A stretch of DNA of 64,000 nucleotides from Microcebus murinus. Its lineage: Eukaryota; Chordata; Mammalia; Primates; Cheirogaleidae. Positions 53,001-64,000 of this stretch are shown piece by piece. The DNA is taken from the NCBI RefSeq assembly GCF_040939455.1, contig NC_134120.1, positions 58,047,001 through 58,111,000 on the forward strand. Direction: 5' to 3'. Below the pieces are notes generated by a model that did no database searches, was not told the origin of the DNA, and saw nothing but the letters and a program-made list of their open reading frames with translations. How positions within the stretch are numbered: position 1 is the stretch's first letter; every line of letters begins with the position of its first letter. A program made the position numbers and the translations under genes.

Positions 53001-54887
53001 TATTTCTAATAATAGCTATTTCAGATATTTGCTTTCTTTAAGAGTCTAGAGTCATGAAATATTTTTAAAAGGATAGTTAAACAAAATACATGTTTTCTCA
53101 ACATATCTACATTCTAATTTTCCTGTAGGGGTTCAGGAGGTAAATTTAGAGCAGTGATTATCAAATATATTCAGATGATGGAGCTACCATGTTTGTTTTG
53201 GAACCTGTGATAAACGGTCTTATAAACTAGAAACGATTTTACTAGCAGAGAGTGACTTTATTGGATTTATATAATATGAATTCACTATAAGCATACCCAT
53301 CCATAAAAAAGCTATAGAAGTAAGCCCAATCAACTCCTTGTAAATAGATATTATTTTAAATTTACATATTATCAATTTGTTTCATCATCTGCCAGTAAAA
53401 TTGTAGTAGATGCCAGGTATTTTCAGATTTAGTCAGGATAGAGTAAAAATAGTATGACTTTTTACTTTTTAAATTTTCATCTTTTAATCTTGGTTATATT
53501 ATTTAACCTTTTTGTGCCTTGGTTTTCCTGTTTCAAAAATGGATGTTATACTTTGGACAGTGTGGAGCCTTAATTAATGGTTACTAATCAGATGCTTTAA
53601 GCAACTTAGATGAAAGTCACTTTAGTTCAAAGTACTATAGTAATATATTTAATGTTTTAAATAATTAGCTTGAGAACTTTCTGTGGAAATGACTAACATA
53701 GGATTATTGACTTAAATGTCATGCTTACTTTGTGCTCTTCTGATGACATAGGATATGATTGTGCCCTTTTCATGGGGATTCCCAGTCCCACCTGTGGAAT
53801 TCTCAAGTCCTTTTCTTTATTACTTGGCTTGGAAACTCAGTAAAGTATTTGTTTACTTTGTAGTTCAGTGGGCACAAGCCACATGCAGGGCATTTTGCTA
53901 GGAACAGAAGGTAGCCCTAAGGACACACAGTCTCCACCCTTGAGGATAAATAGAAGAATCATGTGGAAATAAGAAAAGTGAAGTTTTTTTCTGCAGAGGG
54001 TGTATCCATTATCCTTGTTGTGTTCTCCAGCTTTATCATGGTAAGAAAAATTATACCATCGTATGCATTTCATTTGGGTCCCCTGAGTTTTTTATTTGGT
54101 AATTGACATGTCTACAGCAGTGCTGCCATGTCGGGTAGTTGTAGATGTGCTGCTCACACTGCCCTTTTTTTTCTAATTAAAATGAGTCTGTGGGTAAAGT
54201 AGAAGTAAAAATACAGCTCAGTCACTGCCTTGCTTTGTGGTAGATGTCACTGTGACTCCCGCCTTGGCAGCAGGCGCTTTGGCCTACAGCGTAGTCTCCA
54301 GTAGTCTGGGATCGTGTGCCCCACATCAGGAATGACTCTACCGCTTTCTCTCTGAGTGAAGAAAGCATTTCTACACGTGACTGAGAGATATTAGAAAATT
54401 CTTCAGTGTAGTGTATTTCATTTTTTAAAAAGTAGTGATGCATTTTAGCAAGAGAAGGACATGATAAAATTTGCATTTTTAAAGAGACCACATTCCCAAC
54501 CCCCCCATCTCCCTCCTTCACTCTGAGCTGTGTTTTTTCACTCAAGAAAATAGAAGGAACCTGAAGAAAACTTCCACATTCTCCCACCACCCAATCCACT
54601 ACTCACATCTGTACCAAATACCTTCTCAAGGAGATACAGAAATAACTAGCTTCTGTTTCTTGCCTGTACCACTACTCCACTCCTCATTTCACAGTTTCAT
54701 CAAGACCCAATCTATCAGAGCTTCTCTTGTCAAGGCCATCAATTGAGATAGGAAGAAAATCAGAAGAATGTGGAATCAAGGAAGTATTTCAAAACTAGGA
54801 CAAGGTCAACTGTGTCAAATGCTGGTGACAAGTGCTTTCAAAGGCTTAATGACTCACATCCAGGGCTCCAAACAGAATGGCAGTGTG
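53001..54887. other. Unique non-coding sequence
   Basis: No gene recognised. A weak L2/MIR-like phrase occurs near 53870-53940 (gggcattttgctaggaacag). A 125-codon minus-strand open frame at 54222-54599 has no recognisable motif. Confidence 0.35.
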
Positions 54888-54902
54888 AAATACAGCAGTA
54901 AC

Positions 54903-56554
54903 GAGATTAATCAAGATGGCGGATGAGAAACACCACCAGACAGAGTGACTCTGCAGAAAAGACAGATTCTAGGAGAAATCAGAAGAAAGAAGCAGACAGA
55001 TGAGCATACATTGGAGGAGGGTGAGAAGGAGGGTACCTGAGACGACAGGAAACTCCACGGGAGGAGGTTGCAGAAGAGAACTGGAAGCAGAGACCTCCAT
55101 AGCAGCCTGGAGACCAGTGGCAAGGGGAGGTGGAGCAGTTAACTTTCCCTTCCCCTGCATCTCGAACTGCTGGTGGGCTCCCCAGTGGTTGGAGAGACCT
55201 GCGGACACCAGCCTAGAGACGGCCGCCGCCAGCGAGCAGTAAGCCTGTAGTGGACGCAGCACCAGGCTCCCAACTCCTGAAGGGCACTTCCCTGTGCACA
55301 GACCCGAGCCACGCTGCAGGCGCCATATTGCCTCCTTCTCCCCTCCCCCGTCCCTATCCGTGGCTGCCGAGAGAGACAATATAGTCACCAGCCGGAGGCA
55401 CCTCTAGGGAACGAGACCTTCCCTTTTGGGGTCCTACACCTAAGTTAGGGGAACTCAGATGGTGAACTCCCTACCCACCAGCCCTTCCAGGTGCTGCTGG
55501 CCCGGTGATCCCAGGAGAACGGGGCAGACCCTGAGGCTGAGAGACATCAACCCAGCTTGGACTCTCTGTGGGTGAATTGGGACTGGCACTCCTCTCCCTA
55601 GTGGGGTTAGGGATTGAACTCTGGGACCCAGAGGTCAGACCTACAGACCAGAACCCATGCACCCAGGTCTCGCATTGCCCAGAGCACAGAAGGGATATAC
55701 GTGAACAGCCATCTGAGGTGTGTGTGCCTTCAGGGGCAGATCAGCATCTTTGAGGGCAACCCTCCTCCCACAGGGGGGTCGTGCACCCAGCCCAGGCAGC
55801 AATCCTATGCGGGGAACCTCCCGGCCAGTGTCACAGCCGGGGAGGCCTGGTGGCATGAGGTCTGCCCTGCTGGCAGAGGCCCAGGAGTAGCTGCAGAGTT
55901 GGGGACGGTGGAAAGAAGCGAGGCCCGCTCCAGACTGCAGGTCTCAGACAGCCCCACCCCCACACAGACTTTCTGACTGAGTGGGGCCATTCCAGCCCCT
56001 TCCTGGCAGCTTTACCAGAAGCAGAGAACAGAACTTTGACCCCTGCTGACAGCATTGGTGGTGCCTGAGAGCAGGCTGACCCAACCCAGCTCTGTCCAGA
56101 CTCTCTCCTAGACCAGCCCTCACCGAGGGGGAGAAAAGGACACACCTGGAAGTCCCAGGGCCCCACCAACCACCTGAGGCACTAGAGTGCCTCTCTAGAG
56201 GAACAAGAGCTGGTTACAGGACACAAAAACAACAGTGTAGCCTGTTTCTCTATGCAAGCACCACCTACTGACAGGGAGGACCTTCTCCACACCCTTTTCA
56301 TGGCACCTACTGACTCATCCATCATACAGGGTGAAGTCGAATCTCACCCACAAACACCACCTACTGGCTGAGAGACTAAACAAGGTGTGTCAATACCCAA
56401 AAGAAAACCTAAAGGAAAAAAGCAATAACTGATCCAGATGGGAAGAAATCAGTGAAGGAACTCCGGAAATATGAAGAACCAAATGGAAACCACACCCCCA
56501 AAGAGGAGCACCAGCCCCTCAGAAACAGACACCAACCAAAATTAGGCAACCAAA
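54903..56554 (+). promoter_or_regulatory. L1 5'UTR with internal promoter
   Basis: About 1.65 kb, far richer in C and G than the flanks, beginning gagattaatcaagatggcgg. By analogy with primate L1 this region holds the internal polymerase II promoter. Several open frames on both strands (for example 55614-55976 plus, 55831-56169 minus) are side effects of its composition. Confidence 0.85.
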
Positions 56555-57435
56555 ATGACAAAAGAGGAATTTTGAATGGAGATCATAAGAAAATTCAACA
56601 ACCTTCAAGAACAACTGGATAACCAACACAAAGAAAACACAAGAGACTCCAGGACCTAGAACAAAAATTCACTAAAGAAATCGATACAATGAAGAAAAGT
56701 TTAACCCAACTCCTGGAAATGAAGAATCAATTCAGGAAACTACAAAACACAGTGGAAAGCTTCAAGAACAGGGTAGATTAAACAGAAGAAAGAATCTCAG
56801 AGATTGAAGATAACACCTTCCAATTAAATAAATGAGTCACAGAAATAGATCAGAGAAACAAGAGAAAAGGGCAAAGCCTACAAGAGATGTGGGATTATGT
56901 GAAGAAACCTAATGTGAGGGTCATAAGGTTGCCAGAGGGGGAGGAAGAAAACACTCAAGGGTTGGACAAGCTATTTGAAGATATAAGAGAGGAAAACTTC
57001 CCAGACTCTGCTAAAAATTTCAATATACAAGTTCAAGAAGCTCAGAGGACCCCTGGGAGATTCAATGCAAACAGGAAGATGTCACGACATGCAGTCATCA
57101 GACTGACCAAAATATCAACTAAAGAGGCCCTTCTCAGAGCTGTAAGACGGAAGAAGCAAGTAACATACAAGGGAAAGCCAATAACACCAGACTTCTCCAC
57201 TGAGACTTTACAAGCAAGGAGAGACTGGGGCCCCATTCTCACTCTTCTGAAACATAACAATGCCCAGCCTAGAATCTTATTCCCTGCAAAACTAAGCTTC
57301 GTATATGAAGGAGAAATCAAGACATTCTCAGATAAGCAAAGACTGAGGGAATTCACCAAGACAAGACCAGCCCTTCAAGAAGTACTCAAAACAGTGTTAC
57401 CCACGGATCAGCACGATAAACACTCACAAATGTAA
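56555..57435 (+). pseudogene. L1 ORF1 (RNA-binding protein), broken
   Basis: The start region MTKEEF and a coiled-coil-like part (about 56570-56870) contain frameshifts and stops. From 56887 a clean 182-codon frame covers the RRM (NVRVIRLPEGEEE) and the C-terminal domain (TYKGKPITPDFSTETLQARR) to the TAA at 57433. The intact protein coats L1 RNA as a trimer; this copy cannot. Confidence 0.92.
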
Positions 57436-57752
57436 ATCTACTCAAAGCTAAAGATCAAAGCCCAGATACTAAAATGACTCAAGAGAGAAAACTAAGCAAC
57501 AAAGTTCAACCCAACATAATGAATAGAAATTTGCCCCATCTATCAGTTATCTCAATAAATGTGAATGGCTTGAACGCCCCACTCAAGAGACATAGGCTAG
57601 CTGAATGGATAAAAAAACACAAGCCAAGTATCTGCTGCCTTCAGGAAACACATCTAACCTGCGAGGATGCAGTTAGACTGAAGGTAAAGGGGTGGAGAAC
57701 AATATTTCAAGCAAACAGAAGCCAAAAGAAAGCAGGCATGGCGGTGCTGATT

Positions 57753-58374
57753 ACAGATAACTTAGTTTTTAATTTTTTTATTTTTTATATAATTTTTTTA
57801 TTTTAGCGTATTATGGGGGCACAAGTGTTAAGGTTACATATATTGCCCATGCCCCTCTCCCCCCTCAAGTAAGAGCTTCAAGCGTGTCCATCCCCCAAAC
57901 GTTGTAAATCTTACTCGTTGTGGTTGTATGTACCCATCCCCTCCTCCTGCCTCCTACCCTCTTGACACCCAATAAATGTTACTCCTATATGTCCACTTAG
58001 GTGTTGATCTGTTAATACCAATTTGCAGGTGAGTACATGTGGTGCTTGTTTTTCCATTCTTGAGATACTTCACTTAGTAGAATGGGTTCCAGCTGTATCC
58101 AGGAATATACAAGAGGTGCTATATCACCATTGTTTCTTAAAGCTGAGTAGTACTCCATGGTATACACATACTACATTTTATTTATCCAGTCATGAATTGA
58201 TGGGCACTTGGGTTGTTTCCACAGCTTTGCAATTGTGAATTGTGCTGCTATACACATTTGAGTGCAGGTGTCTTTTTCATAAAGTGACTTTTCATCTTTT
58301 GGGTAGATGCCCAGCAATGGGATCTGTTTCTGTTCAGGTCCTTTGCCCATTTTTTGACAGATAACTTAGTTTTT
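57753..58374 (-). mobile_element. Nested L1 number 1, internally deleted
   Basis: The 18-bp repeat acagataacttagttttt (57753-57770, 58357-58374) encloses 586 bp of reverse L1: a T-rich tail, 3'UTR (gcgtattatgggggcacaag), the last part of ORF2, then a jump from gcccagcaatgggatctgtt to ctgttcaggtcctttgccca. About 200 bp or more of ORF2 text between those points is missing relative to the host L1. Confidence 0.9.
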
Positions 58375-61300
58375 CAATCAACAAAAGTAATAAAGACAAA
58401 GAAGGTCACTATATAATGGTGAAGGGCACAGTTTAACAAGAAGAAATAACCATTCTAAATATATATGCACCCAACCTTGGTGCCCCTAGAGTCATAAATC
58501 AAACTCTACTTGATCTAAACAAATGGATAAGCAACAACACCATAATAGTTGGAGACTTTAACACCCCACTGACAGTACAGGACAGATCCTCCAAACAGAA
58601 AATCAACAAAGAAATAATGGACTTAAACAGAATTCTAGAACAAATGGGCCTGACTGACATTTACAGGACATTCTACCCCAAAACCAATGAATATGCATTC
58701 TTCTCATCAGCTCATGGGTGATTCTCTAAGATTGACCATATCCTAGGACACAAAGCACGTCCGTCTCAAAGAATTTTAAAAAATAGAAATTATACCATGT
58801 ATCTTTTCAGACCACAATGGAATAAATGTAGAAATCGATCCTAACAGGAGTCCTCATTTCTACACAAAGTCATGGAAACTAAACCCTTCTGCTGAATCAT
58901 CACTTCATAAATGAGGAAATCAAGATGGAAATCAAAAGATTCTTTGAACTAAATGACAAAGGTGACACAAGTTACCAAAACCTGTGCGACACAGCTTAAG
59001 CAGTCTTGAGAGGAAAGTTTATTTCCATAAATGCCTATATCCAAAAGTCGAAAAGATCACAAATAGACAACCTAATGAATTGTCTCAAAGAGCTGGAAAA
59101 AGAAGAACAGACTGACCCCAAACCCAGCAGAAGAAGTGAAATCATTAAGATCAAATCAGAACTAAATGAAATTGACAACAGGGAAACCATATGGAAGATT
59201 AATAAAACAAAAAGTTGGTTCTTTGAAAAATAAACAAAATTGACACATCTTTGGCTAGATTAATGAAAAGCAGAAAAGAAAAATCTCTAATAAACTCCAT
59301 CAGGAACAATAAGGGAGAAATTACAACTGATGCCACAGAGATACAAAATATAATTTATGAATACTACAAAAACACAAACTGGAAAATGTGAAGGAAATGG
59401 ACAATTTCTTAGAAACACACAGCCTCCCTAAGCTCAACCAGGAAGAAACAGAATTCCTGAACAGACCAATATCAAGTACTGAAATTGAAACAGCAATAAA
59501 AAACCTTCCTAAAAAGAAAAGTCCTGGGCCAGACAGTTTCACACCCGAATTTTACCACACCTACAAAGAAGAACTGGTGTGCCTATCCTGCAGAAATTAT
59601 TCCACAACATGGAGAAGGATAGAATCCTTCCCAACATATTTTATGAAGCAAACATAACCCTGATACCCAAACCAGGAAAGGATGCCACAAAAAAAGAAAA
59701 CTACAGACCAATATCCCTTATGAATATAGATTTAAAAATTCTCAGCAAAATCTTAGCCAATCGAATCCAGGAGCTGGCCAAGAAAATAATCCATCACAAC
59801 CAAGTGGGCTTCATCCCAGGGATGCAGGGATGGTTAGACATACTCAAATCTATAAATGTAATTCACCACATAAACAGAAGCAAAAACAAAGACCATATGA
59901 TCCTCTCAATAGATGCAGAAAAAGCATTTGACAAAATTCAACACCCCTTTATGATAAGAATGCTCAACAAAATAGGCATAGACGGGGCTTACCTAAAAAT
60001 GATACAAGCCATGTATGACAAACCCACAGCCAACATCATACTGAATTGGGAAAAATTGAAAGCATTCCCACTTAGAACTGGAACAAGGTTGCGCATATCT
60101 CCACTTCTGTTCAACATAGTGCTGGAAGTCCTCGGTACGGCAATCGGACAAGAGAGTGGAATTAAGGGCGTCCAAATGGGAGCAGAAGAGATCAAAGAGA
60201 GCAGAAGAGATCTCACTCTTTGCTGATGACGTGAAATTATACTTAGAAAACCCCAAGGATTCAACCATGAGACTCCTTAAACTAATAAGTGAATTAGGTA
60301 ACGTCTCAGGACACAAAATCAATACACAGAAATCAGAGGCATTCATATATGCCAACAACAGTCAAAGTGAGAACCAAATCAAAGACTCAGTTCCCTTCAA
60401 AATAGCAACAAAGAAAATAAAGTACCTGGGAATATATTTAACTAAGGAGGTAAAAGACCTCTACAGGGAGAACTATGAAACACCAAAGAAGGAAGTAGCA
60501 GACGATGTAAACAGATGGAAGAATGTACCATGCTCATGGGTCGGCAGAATCAACATTGTTAAAATGTCTATACTACCCAAAGTGACCTACAGAGTCAGTG
60601 CAATCCCTATTTAAATACTATCTTCATTTTTCACAGATATAGAAAAAATAGTTTTACACTTTATATGGAACCAGAGAAGACTCCGTAGAACAAAATCAAT
60701 CCTAGGCAATAAAAACAAAATAGGAGGTATCAATTTACCAGACTTCAAACTCTACTACAAGGCTGTAGTCATTAAAACAGCTTGGGACTGGCACAAGAAT
60801 AGGGACATTGACCAGTGGAACAGAACAGAGAACCCAGATATAAAACCATCCTCATATAGCCAACTATTCTTCGACAAAGCAAACAAAAACATACACTGGG
60901 GAAAAGAATCCTTATTCAGTAAATGATGCTGGGAAAACTGGATAGCCACATGTAGAAGACTGAAACAAGACCCACATCTTTCACCTCTCACAAAAATCAA
61001 CTCACACTGGGTAACAGACTTGAACCTTAGGTGTGAAACTATTAGAATTCTAGAGGAAAATGTTGGAAATACACGTCTAGACATTGGCCTAGGCAAAGAT
61101 TTATGAAGAAGTCCCCAAAGGCAATCACAACAGCAACAAAAATAAACAAATGGGACCTGATCAAATTGAAAGGCTTCTGCACAGCCAAAGAAACTGTCAA
61201 GAGAGCAAACAGACAACCCACAGAATGGGAGAAAATTTTTGCGAGCTACACATGTGATAAAGGGCTGATAACTAGAATCTATTTAGAACTCAGGAAAACA

Positions 61301-61472
61301 AGCAAGAAAAAAATCAAACAACCCTATCAAAAAATGGGCAAAGGACATGAACAGAAACTTCTCAAAAGAAGACAGATTAAAGGCCAACAAACATATGAAA
61401 AAATGTTCAACATCTCTAATCATTAGGGAAATGCAAATCAAAACCACAATGAGATATCACTTAACTCCAGTT

Positions 61473-62461
61473 AGAATGGCCTTTTTTAATTTTATTTTTC
61501 CTTTTTATTTCGGCATATTATGGGGGTACAGATTTTAAGGTTTCAATAAATGCCCTTTCCCTCCCTCCCCCACAAGTCTGAGTCTCCAGCATGACCATCC
61601 CCCAGATTGTGCACATCTCACTCATTATGTATGTATATACCCGCCCCCCTCCCCCCTCCCACCTGCCCAATAGCCTATTACTGTAATACCTATGTGTCCA
61701 CTTAGGTGCTGCTCAGTTAATACCAATTTGCTGGGTGAGTATATGTGGTGCTTGTTTTTCCATTCTTGGGATACTTCACTTAGTATGGGTTCCAGCTCTA
61801 ACCAGGAAAATATAAGATGTGCTATATCACCATTGTTTCTTAGAGCTTTCCTGGTTTTGGTATCAGAGTAATATTCGCTTCATAAAAGGTATCGGGGAGG
61901 TTTCCGTTCTTCCCGATGTTGTGGAATAGTTTCTGCAAGATAGGTACTAGTTCTTCTTTGTAAATGTGGTAAAATTCGGGTGTGAAACCATCTGGACCAG
62001 GACTTTTCTTTTTAGGGAGATTTTTAATTGCTGTTTCTATTTCAGCTCTTGAGATTGGTCTGTTCAGGGAATCTGTTTCTTCCTGGTTGAGCCTAGGGAG
62101 GCTGTGTGTTTCTAGAAATTTGTCCATTTCCTCCACATTTTCCAGTTTGGGTACATAAAGATTGTAGTATTCATAAATTATATCTTGTATCTCTTTGGGA
62201 TCAGTTGTGATATCTCCTTTTTTGTTCCTGATGGAGCTTATTAGAGATTTTTCTTTTCTGCTTTTTGTTAGCTTAGCCAATGGCGTGTCAATTTTGTTTA
62301 TTTTTCAAAGAACCAACTTTTTGTTTTATTAATCTCCTGAATAGTTTCCCTGTTTTCAATTTCGTTTAGTTCTGATTTGATCTTGTTGATTTCACTTCTT
62401 CTGCTGGGTTTGGGGCTAGTCTGTTCTTTTTCCAGCTCTTTGAGTCGGTAGAACGGCCTTT
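61473..62461 (-). mobile_element. Nested L1 number 2, internally deleted
   Basis: The repeat agaatggccttt / agaacggccttt (61473-61484, 62450-62461) encloses 965 bp of reverse L1. Reading its own sense direction: part of the endonuclease-RT linker and RT start (minus frame 62280-61840, with [19 protein letters not shown] and ITLIPKPGK), then a direct jump at about 61855 to the 3' end of ORF2 (ctaagaaacaatggtgatat) and the 3'UTR. Most of RT and the C-terminal domain are missing, although orientation is unchanged across the join. Confidence 0.92.
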
Positions 62462-62929
62462 ATCAAAAAATCCCCAAAGAACAAATGCTGGCGTGGATGT
62501 GGAGAGATAGGAACACTCCTACACTGCTGGTAGGACTGCAAACCTAGTTCAGGCTCTGTGGAAAGCAATATGGAGATACCTCAAAGCAATACAAGTAGAT
62601 CTACCATTTGATCCGGCAATTCCACTACTGGGCATCTACCCAAAAGATCACAAGTCACTTTATGAAAAACATACCTGCACTCGAATGTGTATAGCAGCAC
62701 AATTAATAATTGCAAAGCTGTGGACACAACCCAAGTGCCCATCAATACATGAGTGGATTAATAAAATGTGGTATATGTATACCATAGTGTACTATTCAGC
62801 TTTAAGAAACAAAGTGATATGGCACCTCTTGTATATTCCTGGGTAGAGCAGGAACCCATTCTACTAAGTGAACTATCTCAAGAATGGAAAAACAAGCACC
62901 AAATGTGCTTGCCAGGAAATTGGTATTAA

Positions 62930-63164
62930 CAGATCAACACCTAAGTGGACATATACGAGTAACATTTATTGGGTGTCTGGGGGGTGGGAGGGGGGAGGAG
63001 GGGATGGGTATATAAAACCACAATAAGTAAGAGGTGCAACGTTTAGGGGATGGACATGCTTGAAGCTCTTACTCCGGGGGGGGGGCATGGGCAATATATG
63101 TAACCTTAACACTTGTACCCCTACAATATTCTAAAATAAAAAAAAAAATGTCCAACAATAAAAA
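62930..63164 (+). other. L1 3'UTR with G-rich tract and A-rich tail
   Basis: It contains a purine tract with G-runs of 3-6 (62979-63006) that could form a G-quadruplex, as in other L1 3'UTRs, a G10 or longer run at about 63076, and an A-rich tail with an aataaaaaaa phrase before the target-site duplication. Confidence 0.88.
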
Positions 63165-63339
63165 AAATACAGCAGTAACTCCAAAGGAGTTCTAGTTATG
63201 GTGCAAAAGCAAAGAGATCAATTGCTTCCTGGGACCTGTATTTTGTTCTGGAAACCTTTGTAACCCTGTAAATAAGGGGATCAGGCCTTTCTCAATGTCA
63301 CTGCACAATAATGCTCCTTAAGAAATTGTAGTAGTCCCA

Positions 63340-63540
63340 GTATTTTTTTATTGTGATAAAATATACATAAAATTTGCCATTTTAACCATCTTAAGCATGC
63401 ATATTCACTCCGGCAACATATGAATTCTAGTTGTTCTCCATCCCCACCAATACTTGTCAGTCTTTTTAATTTTAGCCATTCTAGGGGATGTAAATTGGTA
63501 TCTCATTGTAATGTACATTTCGCTATTGATTAATGATGTA
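63340..63540 (-). mobile_element. L1M 3' remnant with deletion
   Basis: gataaaatatacataaaatt, gccattttaaccatcttaag, then gttctccatccccaccaata and gtaaattggtatctcattgt: reverse L1M text with its middle missing. Confidence 0.8.
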
Positions 63541-63549
63541 GAGCAGTGA

Positions 63550-64000
63550 TCCCCAACCTTTTTGGCACCAGGGACTCGTTTCATGGAAGACAGTTTTTCC
63601 ACGGATCAGGTTTGGGAGAGGGGTGGTTTCAGGATGATTAAAACACATTACATGTATTGTGCAGTCAAACCTCCCTGCTGATGATAATCTGTATTTCCAG
63701 CTACTCCCCAGTACTAGAATCACTGTCTCAGCTCCACCTCAGATCATCAGGCACTAGATTCTCATAAAGGAGTGTGCAGCCTAGATCCCTCATATGTGCC
63801 GTTTATAGTAGGGTTCTCGAACCTGTGAGTATCTAAATCTGCTGCTGATCTGACAAGAGGCAGAGCTCATGTGGTGATGTAAGCGATGTGGATGGCTGTA
63901 AATACAGATGAAGCTTCGTTCACCTGCTGCTCACCTCCTGCTGTGTGGCCCCGTTCCTAACAGGCCACAGACTGGTACCAGTCTATATATCCCAGGAGTT
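63550..64000 (+). mobile_element. hAT-Charlie-like DNA transposon, runs off the window
   Basis: It starts cccaacctttttggcaccag, then ggtttcatggaagacagttt-like text, attacatgtattgtgcagtc, cagatcatcaggcactagat, cacctcctgctgtgtggccc and aacaggccacagactggtac. The ends mirror one another (ggcaccagggac and its reversal in the last bases), the layout of a MER1/Charlie-type element. The far terminus lies beyond base 64000. Confidence 0.75.

Larger units (their letters stand above)
57474..62929 (+). pseudogene. L1 ORF2 (endonuclease-reverse transcriptase), broken
   Basis: The start MTQERKLSNK leads into the endonuclease domain with NVNGLN, the metal-binding Glu in CCLQETH, and GDFNTP and KIDHIL after the first nested insert. 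The reverse transcriptase follows: FNIVLEVL and the catalytic FADD at 60219-60230. The C-terminal part reaches the consensus stop near 62927. Disrupting events: nested L1s at 57771-58356 and 61485-62449, several in-frame stops, and a short duplication of gcagaagagatc just before FADD (about 60182 and 60201). Confidence 0.93.
54888..63179 (+). mobile_element. Full-length lemur L1 with target-site duplication, two nested L1s
   Basis: The 15-bp repeat aaatacagcagtaac (54888-54902 and 63165-63179) delimits an 8262-bp element. It opens with a YY1-type caagatggcgg at 54912-54922, the usual L1 5' end. A long GC-rich 5'UTR, broken ORF1, broken ORF2, a short 3'UTR with a G-rich tract and an A-rich tail follow. 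Without the two nested insertions it would be about 6.7 kb. It was inserted full length and then inactivated by stops and frameshifts. Confidence 0.95.

Noticed and set aside
55614..56169. Overlapping open frames on both strands, some Pro/Gly-rich
   Set aside because: They fall in the L1 5'UTR, whose high GC content and few stop codons produce chance frames.

Overview
This window looks like mammalian nuclear DNA from a strepsirrhine primate, most likely a Malagasy lemur. The main evidence is the Alu family. Most of the roughly 26 Alu copies carry an AT-rich internal segment (tatatttttagttggccaat, then taatttctttctattttagtag) that human Alus lack and that I associate with lemur Alus. The tRNA-derived SINEs typical of lorises and galagos are absent. 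L1, MIR, L2, MER and MaLR-type remnants complete a normal primate repeat set. No rRNA operon, bacterial gene or virus-like gene block is present.

I find no exon of a recognised host gene. Most long open reading frames are read through Alu, L1, L2 or mariner sequence. Three pieces of apparently non-repeat sequence deserve attention as possible host exons: a 35-nt splice-flanked segment at 16086-16120, a phase-compatible 69-codon open segment at 18435-18641, and a 127-codon open segment at 18915-19295. The last two lie in a GC-rich island (about 18400-19500) with GC-box and TATA-like motifs. I could not assign any of these to a gene.

Layout: 1-5134, Alus, MIR pieces and a tiny 86-bp GC-rich retroposon with its own target-site duplication. 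5150-9515, old L1, L2 (hit by a truncated 5S rRNA retrocopy), MIRs and an LTR. 9516-18233, mostly unique AT-rich sequence with Alus, an L2 and the micro-exon candidate. 18234-19560, the GC-rich island. 19561-28490, unique sequence and a 2.4-kb antisense L1M hit by an Alu and a very short lemur L1. 28497-44040, Alus, L2, L1M, a possible LTR, a Tigger-like DNA transposon and a 57-bp tandem duplication. 44241-45500, a nearly complete but dead mariner of the Hsmar1 type. 46473-47679, an Alu fused to a SMIM30 retrocopy, both inside one target-site duplication. 47780-54887, L2, MIR, L1M and Alus in otherwise unique sequence. 54888-63179, a full-length but inactivated lemur L1 (8.26 kb) with its own target-site duplication and two younger, internally deleted L1 copies nested inside it. 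63340-64000, an L1M remnant and a DNA transposon that runs off the window.

The elements do not form a pathway. What the window shows is a layered record of retrotransposition: L1 machinery appears to have mobilised Alu, SMIM30 mRNA, 5S rRNA, an unidentified hairpin RNA and shortened L1 RNAs into this locus. The two strongest observations are the Alu-SMIM30 chimera with its still open 59-codon reading frame, and the Hsmar1-type mariner in what appears to be a lemur.
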